This document shows, in pieces, positions 1 to 7,932 of a stretch of DNA of 46,042 bases. Both the position numbers and the translations under genes were made by a program. Position 1 is the stretch's first letter; each line of letters begins with the position of its first letter. The stretch covers positions 1-46,042 of the forward strand of contig JBDTDV010000050.1 of the NCBI GenBank assembly GCA_039922875.1, given 5' to 3'. The notes under the pieces were generated by a model, which saw only the letters and a program-made list of their open reading frames with translations, ran no database searches and had not been told where the DNA came from. Source of the DNA: JBDTDV01 sp039922875. GTDB taxonomy: Bacteria > Actinomycetota > Actinomycetes > Actinomycetales > Microbacteriaceae.

Positions 1-173
1 TCGGCACCGGCAGTGTGATCGGTGCAAACGCCGTCGTAGTCCGCGCGGTCCCGCCGGACTCGATGGTCGTCGGCATCCCGGGCGTCGCCAGCGCCCTGAC
101 GCGGCCGGGCAGAGCGCGTAGCACGACCGTCACCGATGCTCAGGCCTGGCTGGATCCGGCCATCTACATCTGA
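1..173 (+). CDS. cysE: Serine O-acetyltransferase-like protein, C-terminal end only
   Basis: This is the last 56 codons of an ORF that enters from the left edge, read in the frame starting at base 3 and stopping with TGA at 171-173. The translation begins with hexapeptide-repeat (left-handed beta helix) sequence, GTGSVIGANAVVVRAVPPDS, followed by MVVGIPG, the closing coil of trimeric acyltransferases. The tail ends in LDPAIYI, as in short actinobacterial serine acetyltransferases, which acetylate serine to O-acetylserine in cytoplasmic cysteine synthesis. The hexapeptide fold is clear. The CysE assignment rests on the VVGIPG context and the tail and is less certain, because the catalytic part lies outside the window; another hexapeptide acetyltransferase is possible. 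Confidence 0.65.
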   Translation, partial: GTGSVIGANAVVVRAVPPDSMVVGIPGVASALTRPGRARSTTVTDAQAWLDPAIYI

Positions 174-208
174 ACCGGCGGGCATGGCGCACGGAGCGTC
201 GTCGGGAC

Positions 209-214
209 TACGAT
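209..214 (+). promoter_or_regulatory. Candidate -10 box (TACGAT) for a leaderless small ORF
   Basis: TACGAT fits TANNNT and ends seven bases before a GTG that opens a 26-codon ORF. That is the spacing expected when transcription starts at the first base of the start codon. No convincing -35 is visible. The same arrangement recurs before at least ten other genes in the window. Confidence 0.35.
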
Positions 215-221
215 GGTGCCC

Positions 222-302
222 GTGCGAACTATGACGTGCGCGGCTGTGCCTGCCCGTAGACCCTCGTACGCCTGCTGCGACGGCGAGGAACCGATCGACT
301 GA
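222..302 (+). CDS. Putative 26-residue cysteine-containing leader peptide
   Basis: An ORF of 26 codons starts with GTG at 222 (an in-frame ATG lies at 231) and stops with TGA at 300-302. The peptide contains three cysteines, two of them adjacent (YACCDGEE). It lies downstream of a serine acetyltransferase-like gene and upstream of a palindrome (307-331) and an EamA-family transporter remnant. Cysteine-rich leader peptides that attenuate sulfur genes are established in mycobacteria. Some EamA proteins export O-acetylserine and cysteine. The ORF could be chance, since short ORFs are common at high GC. The support is its leaderless -10 spacing and its position, not homology. Confidence 0.3.
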   Translation: MRTMTCAAVPARRPSYACCDGEEPID

Positions 303-306
303 CGCC

Positions 307-331
307 CTGTCACGTAACGGCTACGTGACAG
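307..331. promoter_or_regulatory. Perfect 10+10 bp inverted repeat, operator or hairpin
   Basis: CTGTCACGTA, a 5-base spacer ACGGC, and TACGTGACAG form a perfect inverted repeat in the intergenic region. Its length and symmetry suit a dimeric (TetR-like) operator. As RNA it could also be a hairpin, and a T5 run follows eleven bases after the stem, which is rather far for a classical terminator. It precedes the decayed EamA gene by about 40 bases. Confidence 0.5.
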
Positions 332-350
332 ATTCCGGTCCGTTTTTGTC

Positions 351-367
351 GGTCAACCAATTGGTAC
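351..367. promoter_or_regulatory. ACCAATTGGT palindrome just upstream of the EamA remnant
   Basis: GGTCAACCAATTGGTAC contains the 10-bp perfect palindrome ACCAATTGGT at 356-365, with an overlapping GGTcaACC at 351-358. It ends six bases before the ATG at 372. TGGT/ACCA half-sites are typical of GntR (FadR-subfamily) operators, but no regulator is identified here. Confidence 0.35.
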
Positions 368-371
368 AGCT

Positions 372-922
372 ATGTCCCGTCACGTCCATCATCGTCCGAC
401 GCTGATGCTGATCGCAGCCGCGGCGTGTTGGGGCGTCGGCACCGTGATCAGCAAATATGCGCTCGCCACCGTCGAACCGTTCTTCCTGCTGTCAATCCAG
501 CTCCTGACGAGCACCGTGTTTCTGGCCACTGTAATTTGGATGCGACGGGTGAGAATCACCTGGACGCTCGAGCTTCGGCGGCTCGGCGCGCTCGGCGTTG
601 TCAATCCTGGTCTCGCCTATGCATTGGGTCTGCTCGGCCTGTCGTCCATCAATGCCAGCACCTCGGTTCTGATCTGGGCGGTAGTTTCTGGTCTGCCGTA
701 CTACGGCGTCGCATTCTGGCTCTATCTCACCGGGCTTGCTCAGGTGACTGCCTCATTCGCCGGTTCGTTCCTGCCTCTGGTCCCGGTCTTCGGAGTTGCC
801 GCAGCAGCGACACTTGGCAATAGCTATCCGATCGCCAGTGGATCGGCGCGTTCGTCGTCGTAGGAGCGATCGCGGCCATTGCGAGCTTGCAGCGTCGGCG
901 GCATCCATCGGTCCAGCCGTGA
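372..922 (+). pseudogene. Decayed EamA (DMT superfamily) transporter gene
   Basis: The intact reading frame (372-863, 163 residues) is little more than half the usual ~300-residue, ten-helix EamA protein. Residues 1-102 match the first helices of the N-terminal EamA repeat (ACWGVGTVISKYAL; LGLLGLSSINASTSVLIWA). The sequence then jumps to late C-terminal repeat sequence (VVSGLPYYGVAFWLYLTGL; LVPVFGVAAA), so roughly the central third, about helices 4/5 to 7, is missing. After codon ~150 the frame is wrong. The expected final helix, LSDRQWIGAFVVVGAIAAI, is found in another frame and runs to TGA at 920-922. An internal deletion plus a frameshift near 815-825 makes this a pseudogene. The usual substrates of the family are amino acids or metabolites. 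Confidence 0.8.
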
Positions 923-953
923 GCACCGAACGACGCCGAAGTCTAGGGCTGGT

Positions 954-2033
954 TTACGCGTGGTCGCCGATCTCGGCGAGCCTCGCTTCTTCGTCGGCGA
1001 GGATGCAGGACTGGATGACCGCCTCCAAAGCGCCGTTCATCACGTGGTCCAGGTTGTACGCCTTGTAGCCGGTGCGGTGGTCGGCGATCCGGTTCTCCGG
1101 GAAGTTGTAGGTGCGGATCCGCTCCGAGCGGTCCATTGTGCGAATCTGGCTCTTGCGCACGGCGGATGCCTCAGCATCCAGCTCCTCCTGCTGCCTGGCC
1201 AGAACCCGAGCGCGCAACACCCGCATGCCGGCTTCGCGATTTTGCAGCTGGCTCTTCTCATTCTGCATGGCGACCACGATGCCGGTTGGAATGTGGGTGA
1301 TCCGCACCGCGGAGTCGGTCGTGTTCACCGACTGACCACCAGGACCACTGGACCGGTACACGTCGATCTTCAGGTCGTTTGGATGGATCTGGACCTCTTC
1401 GGGCTCATCGACCTCTGGGAAGACCAGCACTCCGGCCGCAGAGGTGTGGATGCGTCCCTGCGACTCCGTCACCGGCACCCGCTGCACGCGATGCACGCCG
1501 CCCTCGTATTTCAGATGCGCCCAGACACCCTGGGCAGGATCGGTGGAGTGCCCCTTGATGGCCAGCTGCACATCCTTGATGCCGCCGAGGTCGCTGAGGG
1601 TCTGCTCGATGATCTCGGTCTTCCACTTCTTGGACTCCGCATAGTGCAGGTACATTCGCAGCAAGTCCCCGGCGAACAGCGCGGATTCCGCGCCGCCCTC
1701 TCCCATCTTGATCTCCATGATCACGTCACGTCCGTCGTTGGGGTCTCGCGGAATCAGCAGTCGGCGCAGGGTCTCCTGCGCCTCCTCAACCTTGTCGGTG
1801 AGTTCGGGCACTTCCGCCGCGAACGACGCATCCTGCTCCGCAAGCTCGCGAGCGGCATCCAGATCATCCTGCAGTCCGCGCCAGTGGTGATAGTGCGCCA
1901 CGATGCGGCTGAGCTCCGCATAGCGGCGGTTGACGCGCTTGGAGCGCACCGGATCGCTGTGCAGGGTCGGGTCGGCGAGTTGGTGCTGGAGATCGTCGTG
2001 CTCCTCCAAAAGCGTCTCTACCGACTCGAACAT
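954..2033 (-). CDS. prfA: Peptide chain release factor 1
   Basis: A 359-residue class-I release factor, the usual length. It reads UAA and UAG stop codons and triggers peptide release on the ribosome. The RF1-specific tripeptide PVT is at residues 187-189 inside RVPVTESQGRIHTS, which separates it from RF2 (SPF). The catalytic GGQ is at 232-234 in SSGPGGQSVNTTDS. It follows rho by 53 bases on the same strand, so it is probably the last gene of the lysA...rho-prfA transcription unit. In many actinobacteria prmC, whose product methylates the GGQ glutamine, comes next; here the next sequence is a convergent transporter remnant. Confidence 0.98.
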   Translation of the reverse strand: MFESVETLLEEHDDLQHQLADPTLHSDPVRSKRVNRRYAELSRIVAHYHHWRGLQDDLDAARELAEQDASFAAEVPELTDKVEEAQETLRRLLIPRDPNDGRDVIMEIKMGEGGAESALFAGDLLRMYLHYAESKKWKTEIIEQTLSDLGGIKDVQLAIKGHSTDPAQGVWAHLKYEGGVHRVQRVPVTESQGRIHTSAAGVLVFPEVDEPEEVQIHPNDLKIDVYRSSGPGGQSVNTTDSAVRITHIPTGIVVAMQNEKSQLQNREAGMRVLRARVLARQQEELDAEASAVRKSQIRTMDRSERIRTYNFPENRIADHRTGYKAYNLDHVMNGALEAVIQSCILADEEARLAEIGDHA

Positions 2034-2086
2034 CTGCGCCCTTTCCTGGCTGAATTCCCCGTCTTCCCTCGCCTCGTGTCGCGGAG

Positions 2087-4294
2087 CTAGTGGCCGCTAC
2101 CGGCCACCGGCGGCATCGACTTCTGCACCTGCATCAGGAACTCTACGTTCGAGGATGTCTCCTTGAGCCGGCCGAGCACCACCTCCAGTGCCTGCTGCTG
2201 CTCGAGCCCAGCCAGGGCCCGTCGCAGTTTCCAGGTGATCTTCACCTCGTCCTCGCTCATCAGCATCTCTTCGCGCCGGGTTCCGGACGCGTTCACATCG
2301 ACCGCGGGGAAGATCCTCTTGTCGGCCAGCTGGCGCGACAGCCTCAGCTCCATATTGCCGGTGCCTTTGAACTCTTCGAAGATGACCTCGTCCATCTTGG
2401 ACCCGGTTTCCACCAGGGCCGAGGCGAGGATCGTCAACGATCCGCCGTGTTCGATGTTGCGTGCGGCGCCGAAGAAGCGCTTCGGCGGGTACAGCGCTGA
2501 CGCGTCGACTCCGCCGGAGAGAATCCGGCCGGACGCTGGCGCGGCCAGGTTATAGGCGCGGCCAAGCCGGGTGATCGAGTCCAGCAGCACGACGACGTCG
2601 TGGCCCAGCTCCACCAGGCGCTTGGCACGCTCGATCGCGAGCTCGGCGACCATTGTATGGTCCTCTGCCGGGCGGTCGAAGGTGGAAGCGATGACCTCGC
2701 CCTTGACCGTGCGTTGCATGTCGGTCACTTCCTCAGGTCGCTCGTCGACGAGCACGACCATGAGGTGAACCTCGGGATTGTTGATCGCGATCGCGTTGGC
2801 AATCTGCTGCATCACGATCGTCTTACCGGCCTTAGGCGGTGCGACGATCAGGCCGCGCTGGCCCTTTCCGATCGGCGAGACCAGGTCGATGATCCGCTGC
2901 GTGAGCTTGGGGGCCTCGGTCTCCAAACGCAACCGTTCCTGCGGATACAGCGGGGTCAGGCTGCCGAATTCGACTCGTTCGGCTGCTTCTTCAATGGTCT
3001 GCCCATTGATCGACTCGATCTTGACGATCGCGTTGTACTTCTGCCGACCACTGTGGTCGTTCTCGCGCGGCTGCCTGATCGCGCCCACGACGGCGTCGCC
3101 CTTGCGCAGATTGTATTTCTTGACCTGCCCGAGCGAGACATATACGTCGCTTGAACCCGGCAGATATCCGGAGGTCCGCACGAATGCATAGTTATCGAGC
3201 ACATCGAGGATGCCGGCGACGGGGATGAGCACATCGTCTTCGGTGATCTCCGGCTCGATATCGTCGCTACCGCCCTGGCCGCGACGCTTGCGGTCACGGT
3301 ACCGATTGCGACCGCTGCGGCCCTGACCATCCCGGTCATCGTGGTCACGCTCGGACACCGAGGCGTCTCGGCTCGGCCCGGAACTGTCCCGCTCCTGCGG
3401 CTCACGGTCTCCGCGTTGGTTCCTGCGCTCGCCCTGCTGCGTCTTGCCCTGGCGGTCGTTCCTGTTCTGCCGACCACCGTGCTCCCCGCCCTGTCTGCCG
3501 TCGCGGGACGCGTCATCCCCGCGCTCAGCGGCAGCTTCGCCGTCGGCATCGCTTTGAGACTTGTTCCGGTTGCGGTTGCGGTTGCGGCTGCCCTGTTTAG
3601 CCTGTTCGGGCTCCGCGTGCTCAGATTCTGCGTGTTGGGGTTCTGCGTGTTGGGGTTCCGCGTGCGCCGATTCCGCATGCGCGGATTCCCGATGCTCGGT
3701 GGGGACCAGGGTCTGCACTCCAGCCTCGCTCCCGTTCACGTGCGCCGTGGCCGGGACGACAGGCTTGGACTCCGGCCGCTTTGACTCCGGCCGCTTTGAC
3801 TCCGGCCGCTTGGACTCGGATTCCGTAGCACCGGCAGGCGTGGCATCGGCTGGCCCCTGCGCTGACGCTGCCGGGGTACCCGCTCCGGCCACCTTGATGG
3901 CGTCGGCGCTCGTCGCGCGACGCGGGCCGCGCTTACGCGGTTCCCGCGCGGTCTGGGTCGTGGTCAGCTGTTCGGGGGTGTGTTCCGGCGCCGCGGGCTG
4001 CGTGGCGACGGGGTCCTGGGTTGGTGCCGCGGCCGGTGCCGAGTGCTCAGCGGCTCCGTCGACGAGAGCCTCCGACAGTGCACCGGAACGCTCAGTACGC
4101 GGCTCGGCCGGTTCCGCGGTGCGCTTGGTTGGTTTCTGGATCTCGGAGATGGCCTCCACGAGCTCTCCCTTGCGAAGTTTCGTCGCGCCCTGAATACCGA
4201 ACTGAGCGGCGAGAGCTTGGAGCTCCGCGACCCGTAGTGCGGTCAGGGTGACGCGTGTTTCCACACCGTCGGCGTGGGTGTTGACATCAGTCAC
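2087..4294 (-). CDS. rho: Transcription termination factor Rho, long actinobacterial type
   Basis: A hexameric RNA-dependent ATPase that ends transcription at Rho-dependent sites. The frame extends 36 codons upstream, but the GTG at 4294 is preferred: it follows a GGAAAGGAA ribosome-binding site, and the protein from there (735 residues) begins normally (VTDVNTHADG). The N-terminal SAP-like Rho_N domain is at ~14-50 (LTALRVAELQALAAQFGI). Residues ~55-355 are low complexity: A/P/E-rich, then HAE repeats, then R/N/D/G-rich. The cold-shock-like RNA-binding domain is at ~356-430, Walker A APPKAGKT at 485-492, Walker B in VVVLLDSITRLGRAYN, and the R-loop in DVNASGTRREE. It lies 224 bases after thrB, enough for its own promoter and leader, though none was identified. 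Confidence 0.97.
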   Translation of the reverse strand: MTDVNTHADGVETRVTLTALRVAELQALAAQFGIQGATKLRKGELVEAISEIQKPTKRTAEPAEPRTERSGALSEALVDGAAEHSAPAAAPTQDPVATQPAAPEHTPEQLTTTQTAREPRKRGPRRATSADAIKVAGAGTPAASAQGPADATPAGATESESKRPESKRPESKRPESKPVVPATAHVNGSEAGVQTLVPTEHRESAHAESAHAEPQHAEPQHAESEHAEPEQAKQGSRNRNRNRNKSQSDADGEAAAERGDDASRDGRQGGEHGGRQNRNDRQGKTQQGERRNQRGDREPQERDSSGPSRDASVSERDHDDRDGQGRSGRNRYRDRKRRGQGGSDDIEPEITEDDVLIPVAGILDVLDNYAFVRTSGYLPGSSDVYVSLGQVKKYNLRKGDAVVGAIRQPRENDHSGRQKYNAIVKIESINGQTIEEAAERVEFGSLTPLYPQERLRLETEAPKLTQRIIDLVSPIGKGQRGLIVAPPKAGKTIVMQQIANAIAINNPEVHLMVVLVDERPEEVTDMQRTVKGEVIASTFDRPAEDHTMVAELAIERAKRLVELGHDVVVLLDSITRLGRAYNLAAPASGRILSGGVDASALYPPKRFFGAARNIEHGGSLTILASALVETGSKMDEVIFEEFKGTGNMELRLSRQLADKRIFPAVDVNASGTRREEMLMSEDEVKITWKLRRALAGLEQQQALEVVLGRLKETSSNVEFLMQVQKSMPPVAGSGH
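3602..3682 (-). repeat. HAE-type pentapeptide repeats in Rho insertion
   Basis: Imperfect 15-base units encode about five successive pentapeptides of the form AHAES, AHAEP, QHAEP, QHAES and EHAEP within the disordered insertion of Rho. Two neighbouring units are identical at DNA level (TTCTGCGTGTTGGGG on the plus strand), which points to recent slippage. Confidence 0.8.
3764..3817 (-). repeat. 15-bp tandem repeat encoding ESKRP in Rho insertion
   Basis: Three near-identical 15-base units (plus strand CTTTGACTCCGGCCG, with one-base variants) and a partial fourth encode ESKRP-ESKRP-ESKRP-ESK. The unit length keeps frame, so copy-number change only lengthens the disordered region. Confidence 0.85.
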
Positions 4295-4518
4295 GTAAGT
4301 AGGGTTCCTTTCCCCCTGCCCGCATTTTTTGGCGGCGTCAGAGGCGCATGTCGCGTCAACTGCCTTCTGCTGCGTACGTTCTGATCCGCACGGAGCAGGC
4401 ACCGGTGCGGATGCACTGGTACTGAAGCAAGGGCGACAGCAGTGAGTTTCTAGGGATTCATCCGGAGACCAGATTCGCTCGTTACGCGTTTTCTACCGGA
4501 TGCGTTGCCAGCCTAGCA

Positions 4519-5445
4519 TCATTCGAGGCTGCGCCGGATCACCGTTGCGCCCTTGAAGTCCACCGCCAGCATCAGCGGCTGCCACGGCGTCTGCGCCTGG
4601 TCCGCGACCAGTGCGGCGGCGGCCAGACGTTGGCCCGGGTCACTACCGAGTACCAGAATGGATGGCCCGGCCCCCGAGACCACCGCCGCGAAACCGTTTG
4701 CACGCAACACCGAGATCAGCCGGTCGGTCTCCGGCATCGCCGAGGCGCGGTAGCGCTGGTGCAGTTTGTCCTCCGTCGCCGCGAGAAGCAGTTCAGGGCT
4801 CTGAATCAGCGCAGCGATCAGCAGCGCCGACCGAGACAGGTTGAACACGGCATCCTCATGCGGCACCGATAACGGTTGCAGGCTGCGCGCGAGTTTGGTC
4901 GACATGACCGTCTGTGGCACCAGGACCAACGGTGAAACGCCACGGTGCACGATCAGTTTCTTGTACTGCGGTGCGCCCTTGTTCATCCAGGCAATGGTCA
5001 GGCCGCCGAAGAGGGCCGGCGCAACGTTGTCGGGATGGCCTTCCAACTCGGTCGCCAGGGCCAGTAGGTGTTCCGCATCGATTTCGACGATCCCGTTCAG
5101 CAGGCCGCGGGCTGCCATGATGCCGGAGACGATAGCGGCTCCGGAGGAGCCCAGTCCGCGGCCATGCGGAATTACATTGTGCGCGACCAGGTTGAGGCCG
5201 GGCAACGGTCGGTCGAACCGTGTGAAGGTGTACGCAATGGCGCGCGCGACCAGATTGGATTCGTCAGCGGCAATCTCGCCCGCACCGATGCCGAGCACCT
5301 GGACCGAAATCCCCGGTTCGGGACGCACGCTGACATCGAGTTTGTCGTAGAGCGATAGGGCCAGGCCGAGGGTATCGAAGCCCGGCCCGAGGTTGGCGGT
5401 GGTCGCGGGGACCTTGACCGAAACCGAGCGTCCGGCAAGGTTCAT
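4519..5445 (-). CDS. thrB: Homoserine kinase
   Basis: A 308-residue GHMP-family kinase that phosphorylates homoserine with ATP to O-phosphohomoserine, the substrate of threonine synthase. The start MNLAGRSVSVKVPATTANLG shows the GHMP N-terminal strand and the PATTANLGPGFDTLG motif. The ATP loop PHGRGLGSSGAA is at ~93-104. The C-terminal GAGPSILVLG motif is present. The ATG overlaps the thrC stop by four bases (ATGA), so the two are translationally coupled. It is the last of the four amino-acid genes before rho. Confidence 0.97.
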   Translation of the reverse strand: MNLAGRSVSVKVPATTANLGPGFDTLGLALSLYDKLDVSVRPEPGISVQVLGIGAGEIAADESNLVARAIAYTFTRFDRPLPGLNLVAHNVIPHGRGLGSSGAAIVSGIMAARGLLNGIVEIDAEHLLALATELEGHPDNVAPALFGGLTIAWMNKGAPQYKKLIVHRGVSPLVLVPQTVMSTKLARSLQPLSVPHEDAVFNLSRSALLIAALIQSPELLLAATEDKLHQRYRASAMPETDRLISVLRANGFAAVVSGAGPSILVLGSDPGQRLAAAALVADQAQTPWQPLMLAVDFKGATVIRRSLE

Positions 5446-6566
5446 GCATCGGCTCCGGCATGGTCCGCAGCGGTGACCGGCTCCGTGCCGGACAGCCCGA
5501 GGGTGTCAGCGATCTCGGAGACGTCGGCCGGCACGACGGTGGGCTGGACGTCGGAGCCGTCGGCGGTGCGCAGCGCCCACTTGGGGTCTTTGAGCCCGTG
5601 TCCGGTCACCGTCAGGACGATCTTCGCCCCGGCCGGGATCATGCCGGCTTCGCTGCGTTCCAAGAGCCCTGCGACGCTGATCGCCGAAGCCGGCTCCACG
5701 AAGATCCCGACTTCCTGAGACAGGATGCGATGCGCGGCCAGGATATGGTCGTCGTCGATCGCGCCGAAATAGCCGTCTGTTGCCTCGCGGGCGGCCAGTG
5801 CAAGCTCCCACGACGCCGGGTTGCCGATCCGGATGGCGCTGGCCAGGGTCTCGGGATCGCTAACCGGGTGTCCCAGCACGATCGGGGCGGCGCCTGCCGC
5901 CTGGAAGCCCAGCATCCGCGGCAGTTTGGTGCTGGACCCTGCGGCCAGTTCCTCAGAGTAGCCGCGAGTGTACGCGGTGTAGTTCCCGGCGTTTCCGACC
6001 GGCACGATGTGGATGTCCGGCGCATCTTCCAGCACCTCGACGATCTCGAAGGCGGCCGTCTTCTGCCCCTCGATCCGATCCGGGTTCACCGAGTTGACCA
6101 GGTGCACTGCGTAGTTGTTGGCGAGGTCACGGGCGATCTCGAGGCAGTCATCGAAATTCCCGCGCACCTGCAGCAGCCTGGCGTTGTGCGCGATGGCCTG
6201 GCTGAGCTTGCCCATTGCGATCTTGCCCTCCGGCACCAGTACGACGGCCTGGATGCCGGCGTGGGCCGCATACGCAGCAGCCGAAGCGGAGGTGTTTCCG
6301 GTCGAGGCGCAGATCACCGCCTTGGCGCCGGCTTCCACCGCCTTGGACATCGCCATCGTCATGCCGCGGTCCTTGAATGAACCGGTCGGATTCACCCCTT
6401 CGTACTTGACGAAGACCTCCGCACCGGTGCGCCTGGACAGCGCGGCAGCCGGGATCAGCGGGGTACCCCCTTCGCCCAGGGTGATGATGGGAGTGGCTTC
6501 GGTAATGTTCAGGCGGTCTGCGTACTCGCGCAGCACACCGCGCCATTGCCGACTCGGTTTGTTCAT
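5442..6566 (-). CDS. thrC: Threonine synthase
   Basis: A PLP-dependent fold-type II enzyme that converts O-phosphohomoserine to threonine. The frame is open 24 codons further upstream, but the ATG at 6566 is chosen: it lies eight bases after hom, has a GAAGGAT ribosome-binding site, and gives MNKPSRQWRGVLREYADRLN, the normal actinobacterial start. The protein is 374 residues. The PLP lysine is Lys65 in NPTGSFKDRGMTMA. The phosphate-binding loop is seen in VPVGNAGNYTAY, and STGNTSASAAAYAA is conserved. It belongs to the tightly packed lysA-hom-thrC-thrB operon. The C-terminal tail (~20 residues, A/D/T-rich) is unremarkable. Confidence 0.97.
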   Translation of the reverse strand: MNKPSRQWRGVLREYADRLNITEATPIITLGEGGTPLIPAAALSRRTGAEVFVKYEGVNPTGSFKDRGMTMAMSKAVEAGAKAVICASTGNTSASAAAYAAHAGIQAVVLVPEGKIAMGKLSQAIAHNARLLQVRGNFDDCLEIARDLANNYAVHLVNSVNPDRIEGQKTAAFEIVEVLEDAPDIHIVPVGNAGNYTAYTRGYSEELAAGSSTKLPRMLGFQAAGAAPIVLGHPVSDPETLASAIRIGNPASWELALAAREATDGYFGAIDDDHILAAHRILSQEVGIFVEPASAISVAGLLERSEAGMIPAGAKIVLTVTGHGLKDPKWALRTADGSDVQPTVVPADVSEIADTLGLSGTEPVTAADHAGADA

Positions 6567-6573
6567 GGTGGGA

Positions 6574-7932
6574 TTACGATCCTTCAACTCGTAGGACGGA
6601 TGCGACGGATGCAACCACGTCGCTGGCAGCCAACGCACGCACGGTTGCCGCCAAAGCGGCCTCGGTAGCTTCGTGGGTGCCTATCACCAGGGTAGCGGTG
6701 GGCCGGGGTGCAGCAGGAACACTCGTACCCGAACCGGCTGCGGCTGCGCTCTGGCGCGGCCCGGGCACAGACTGCAGCACCGCCTCCACAGACACCCCGC
6801 CACGGCTGAAGACGCCGGCGATCTTCGCCAGCACTCCTGGTTCGTCGGTGACGGCGAGGCTGATTTGGTAGCGGGTGACCACCTTGCCGATCGGCAGCAC
6901 CGGGAGGTTCGCATGCGTGGATTCGGCAACGCCCGGCCCGCCGATGACATGGCGGCGTGCCGCAGACACCAGATCGCCCAACACGGCCGATGCGGTCTGC
7001 AGTCCACCGGCGCCCGCCCCGTAGAACATCAGGCTGCCGGCCGCCTCCGCCTCGACGAAGACCGCGTTGTTGCCGCCGTGCACCGCCGCCAGCGGATGGG
7101 ACCGCTCGATAAGCGCCGGATAGACCCGCGCCGAAACACCCTCAACCCCGGTTTCCGGATCGGTCAACCGCTCGCAGATCGCGAGCAGCTTCACGACATA
7201 GCCGGCCTTCTGGGCTGAGCTGATCTGCTCGGCAGTGACTTCGGTGATGCCCTCCCGATACACGGCTTCCAACGGCACCGTGGTGTGGAAGGCAAGACTG
7301 GCGATGATCGCGGCCTTCTGCGCGGCGTCGTATCCTCCGATGTCGGCGGTGGGGTCGGCCTCGGCGAAGCCGAGTTCGGTTGCCGTGGCCAGTGCATCCT
7401 GAAGGCTGGTGCCGTGTTCGTCCATTTCGTCGAGGATGAAATTGGTGGTGCCGTTGACGATACCCAGGATCCGTTTGACCCGGTCCCCGGCCAGGCTGTC
7501 CCGCAACGGGCGGATGATCGGGATCGCTCCCCCGACGGCGGCCTCGTAATAGAGCTGGGCCCCGACCTGTTCGGCGGCGGCGAACAGCTCAGGCCCGTGC
7601 GTGGCCAGCAGCGCCTTGTTTCCGGTGATCACGTCGGCTCCGGAGTTCAATGCCTGCAGTACGTAGCTTCGAGCCGGCTCGATGCCGCCCAGCAGCTCGA
7701 TCACGATGTCGGCGCCCAAAATCAGAGATTCGGCGTCGGTGGTCAGCAATTCAGGTGGCAGAGTTGCGGTACGCGGCGCGTTGATGTCCCGCACCGCGAT
7801 TCCGACCAGTTCCAGGCTGGCGCCGACTCGGGCCGCGAGTTCGTCGCCGTTCTTCACCAGAAGTCTGGCCACCTGTGCGCCGACCGATCCGGCGCCCAGC
7901 AGAGCCACCCGAAGATTGCGGTATTCGATCAT
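6574..7932 (-). CDS. hom: Homoserine dehydrogenase with ACT domain
   Basis: A 452-residue enzyme that reduces aspartate semialdehyde to homoserine with NAD(P)H, the branch point to threonine and methionine. The nucleotide-binding GAGSVG is at 13-18, the ITGNKALLA substrate region includes Lys106, and the catalytic lysine is in DIGGYDAAQK (Lys206). Residues ~350-450 form an ACT domain (TDEPGVLAKIAGVF), the usual site of threonine feedback inhibition. That domain carries a low-complexity A/G/S/P insertion of about 25 residues before its last strands. The ATG overlaps the lysA stop by four bases. Confidence 0.97.
   Translation of the reverse strand: MIEYRNLRVALLGAGSVGAQVARLLVKNGDELAARVGASLELVGIAVRDINAPRTATLPPELLTTDAESLILGADIVIELLGGIEPARSYVLQALNSGADVITGNKALLATHGPELFAAAEQVGAQLYYEAAVGGAIPIIRPLRDSLAGDRVKRILGIVNGTTNFILDEMDEHGTSLQDALATATELGFAEADPTADIGGYDAAQKAAIIASLAFHTTVPLEAVYREGITEVTAEQISSAQKAGYVVKLLAICERLTDPETGVEGVSARVYPALIERSHPLAAVHGGNNAVFVEAEAAGSLMFYGAGAGGLQTASAVLGDLVSAARRHVIGGPGVAESTHANLPVLPIGKVVTRYQISLAVTDEPGVLAKIAGVFSRGGVSVEAVLQSVPGPRQSAAAAGSGTSVPAAPRPTATLVIGTHEATEAALAATVRALAASDVVASVASVLRVEGS

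Noticed and set aside
879..2090. Long plus-strand open frame opposite prfA (and similar ones at 32271-33539, 18587-19708 and 23234-24397)
   Set aside because: They are antisense to clearly conserved genes, have no recognisable motifs and are expected from high third-position GC.
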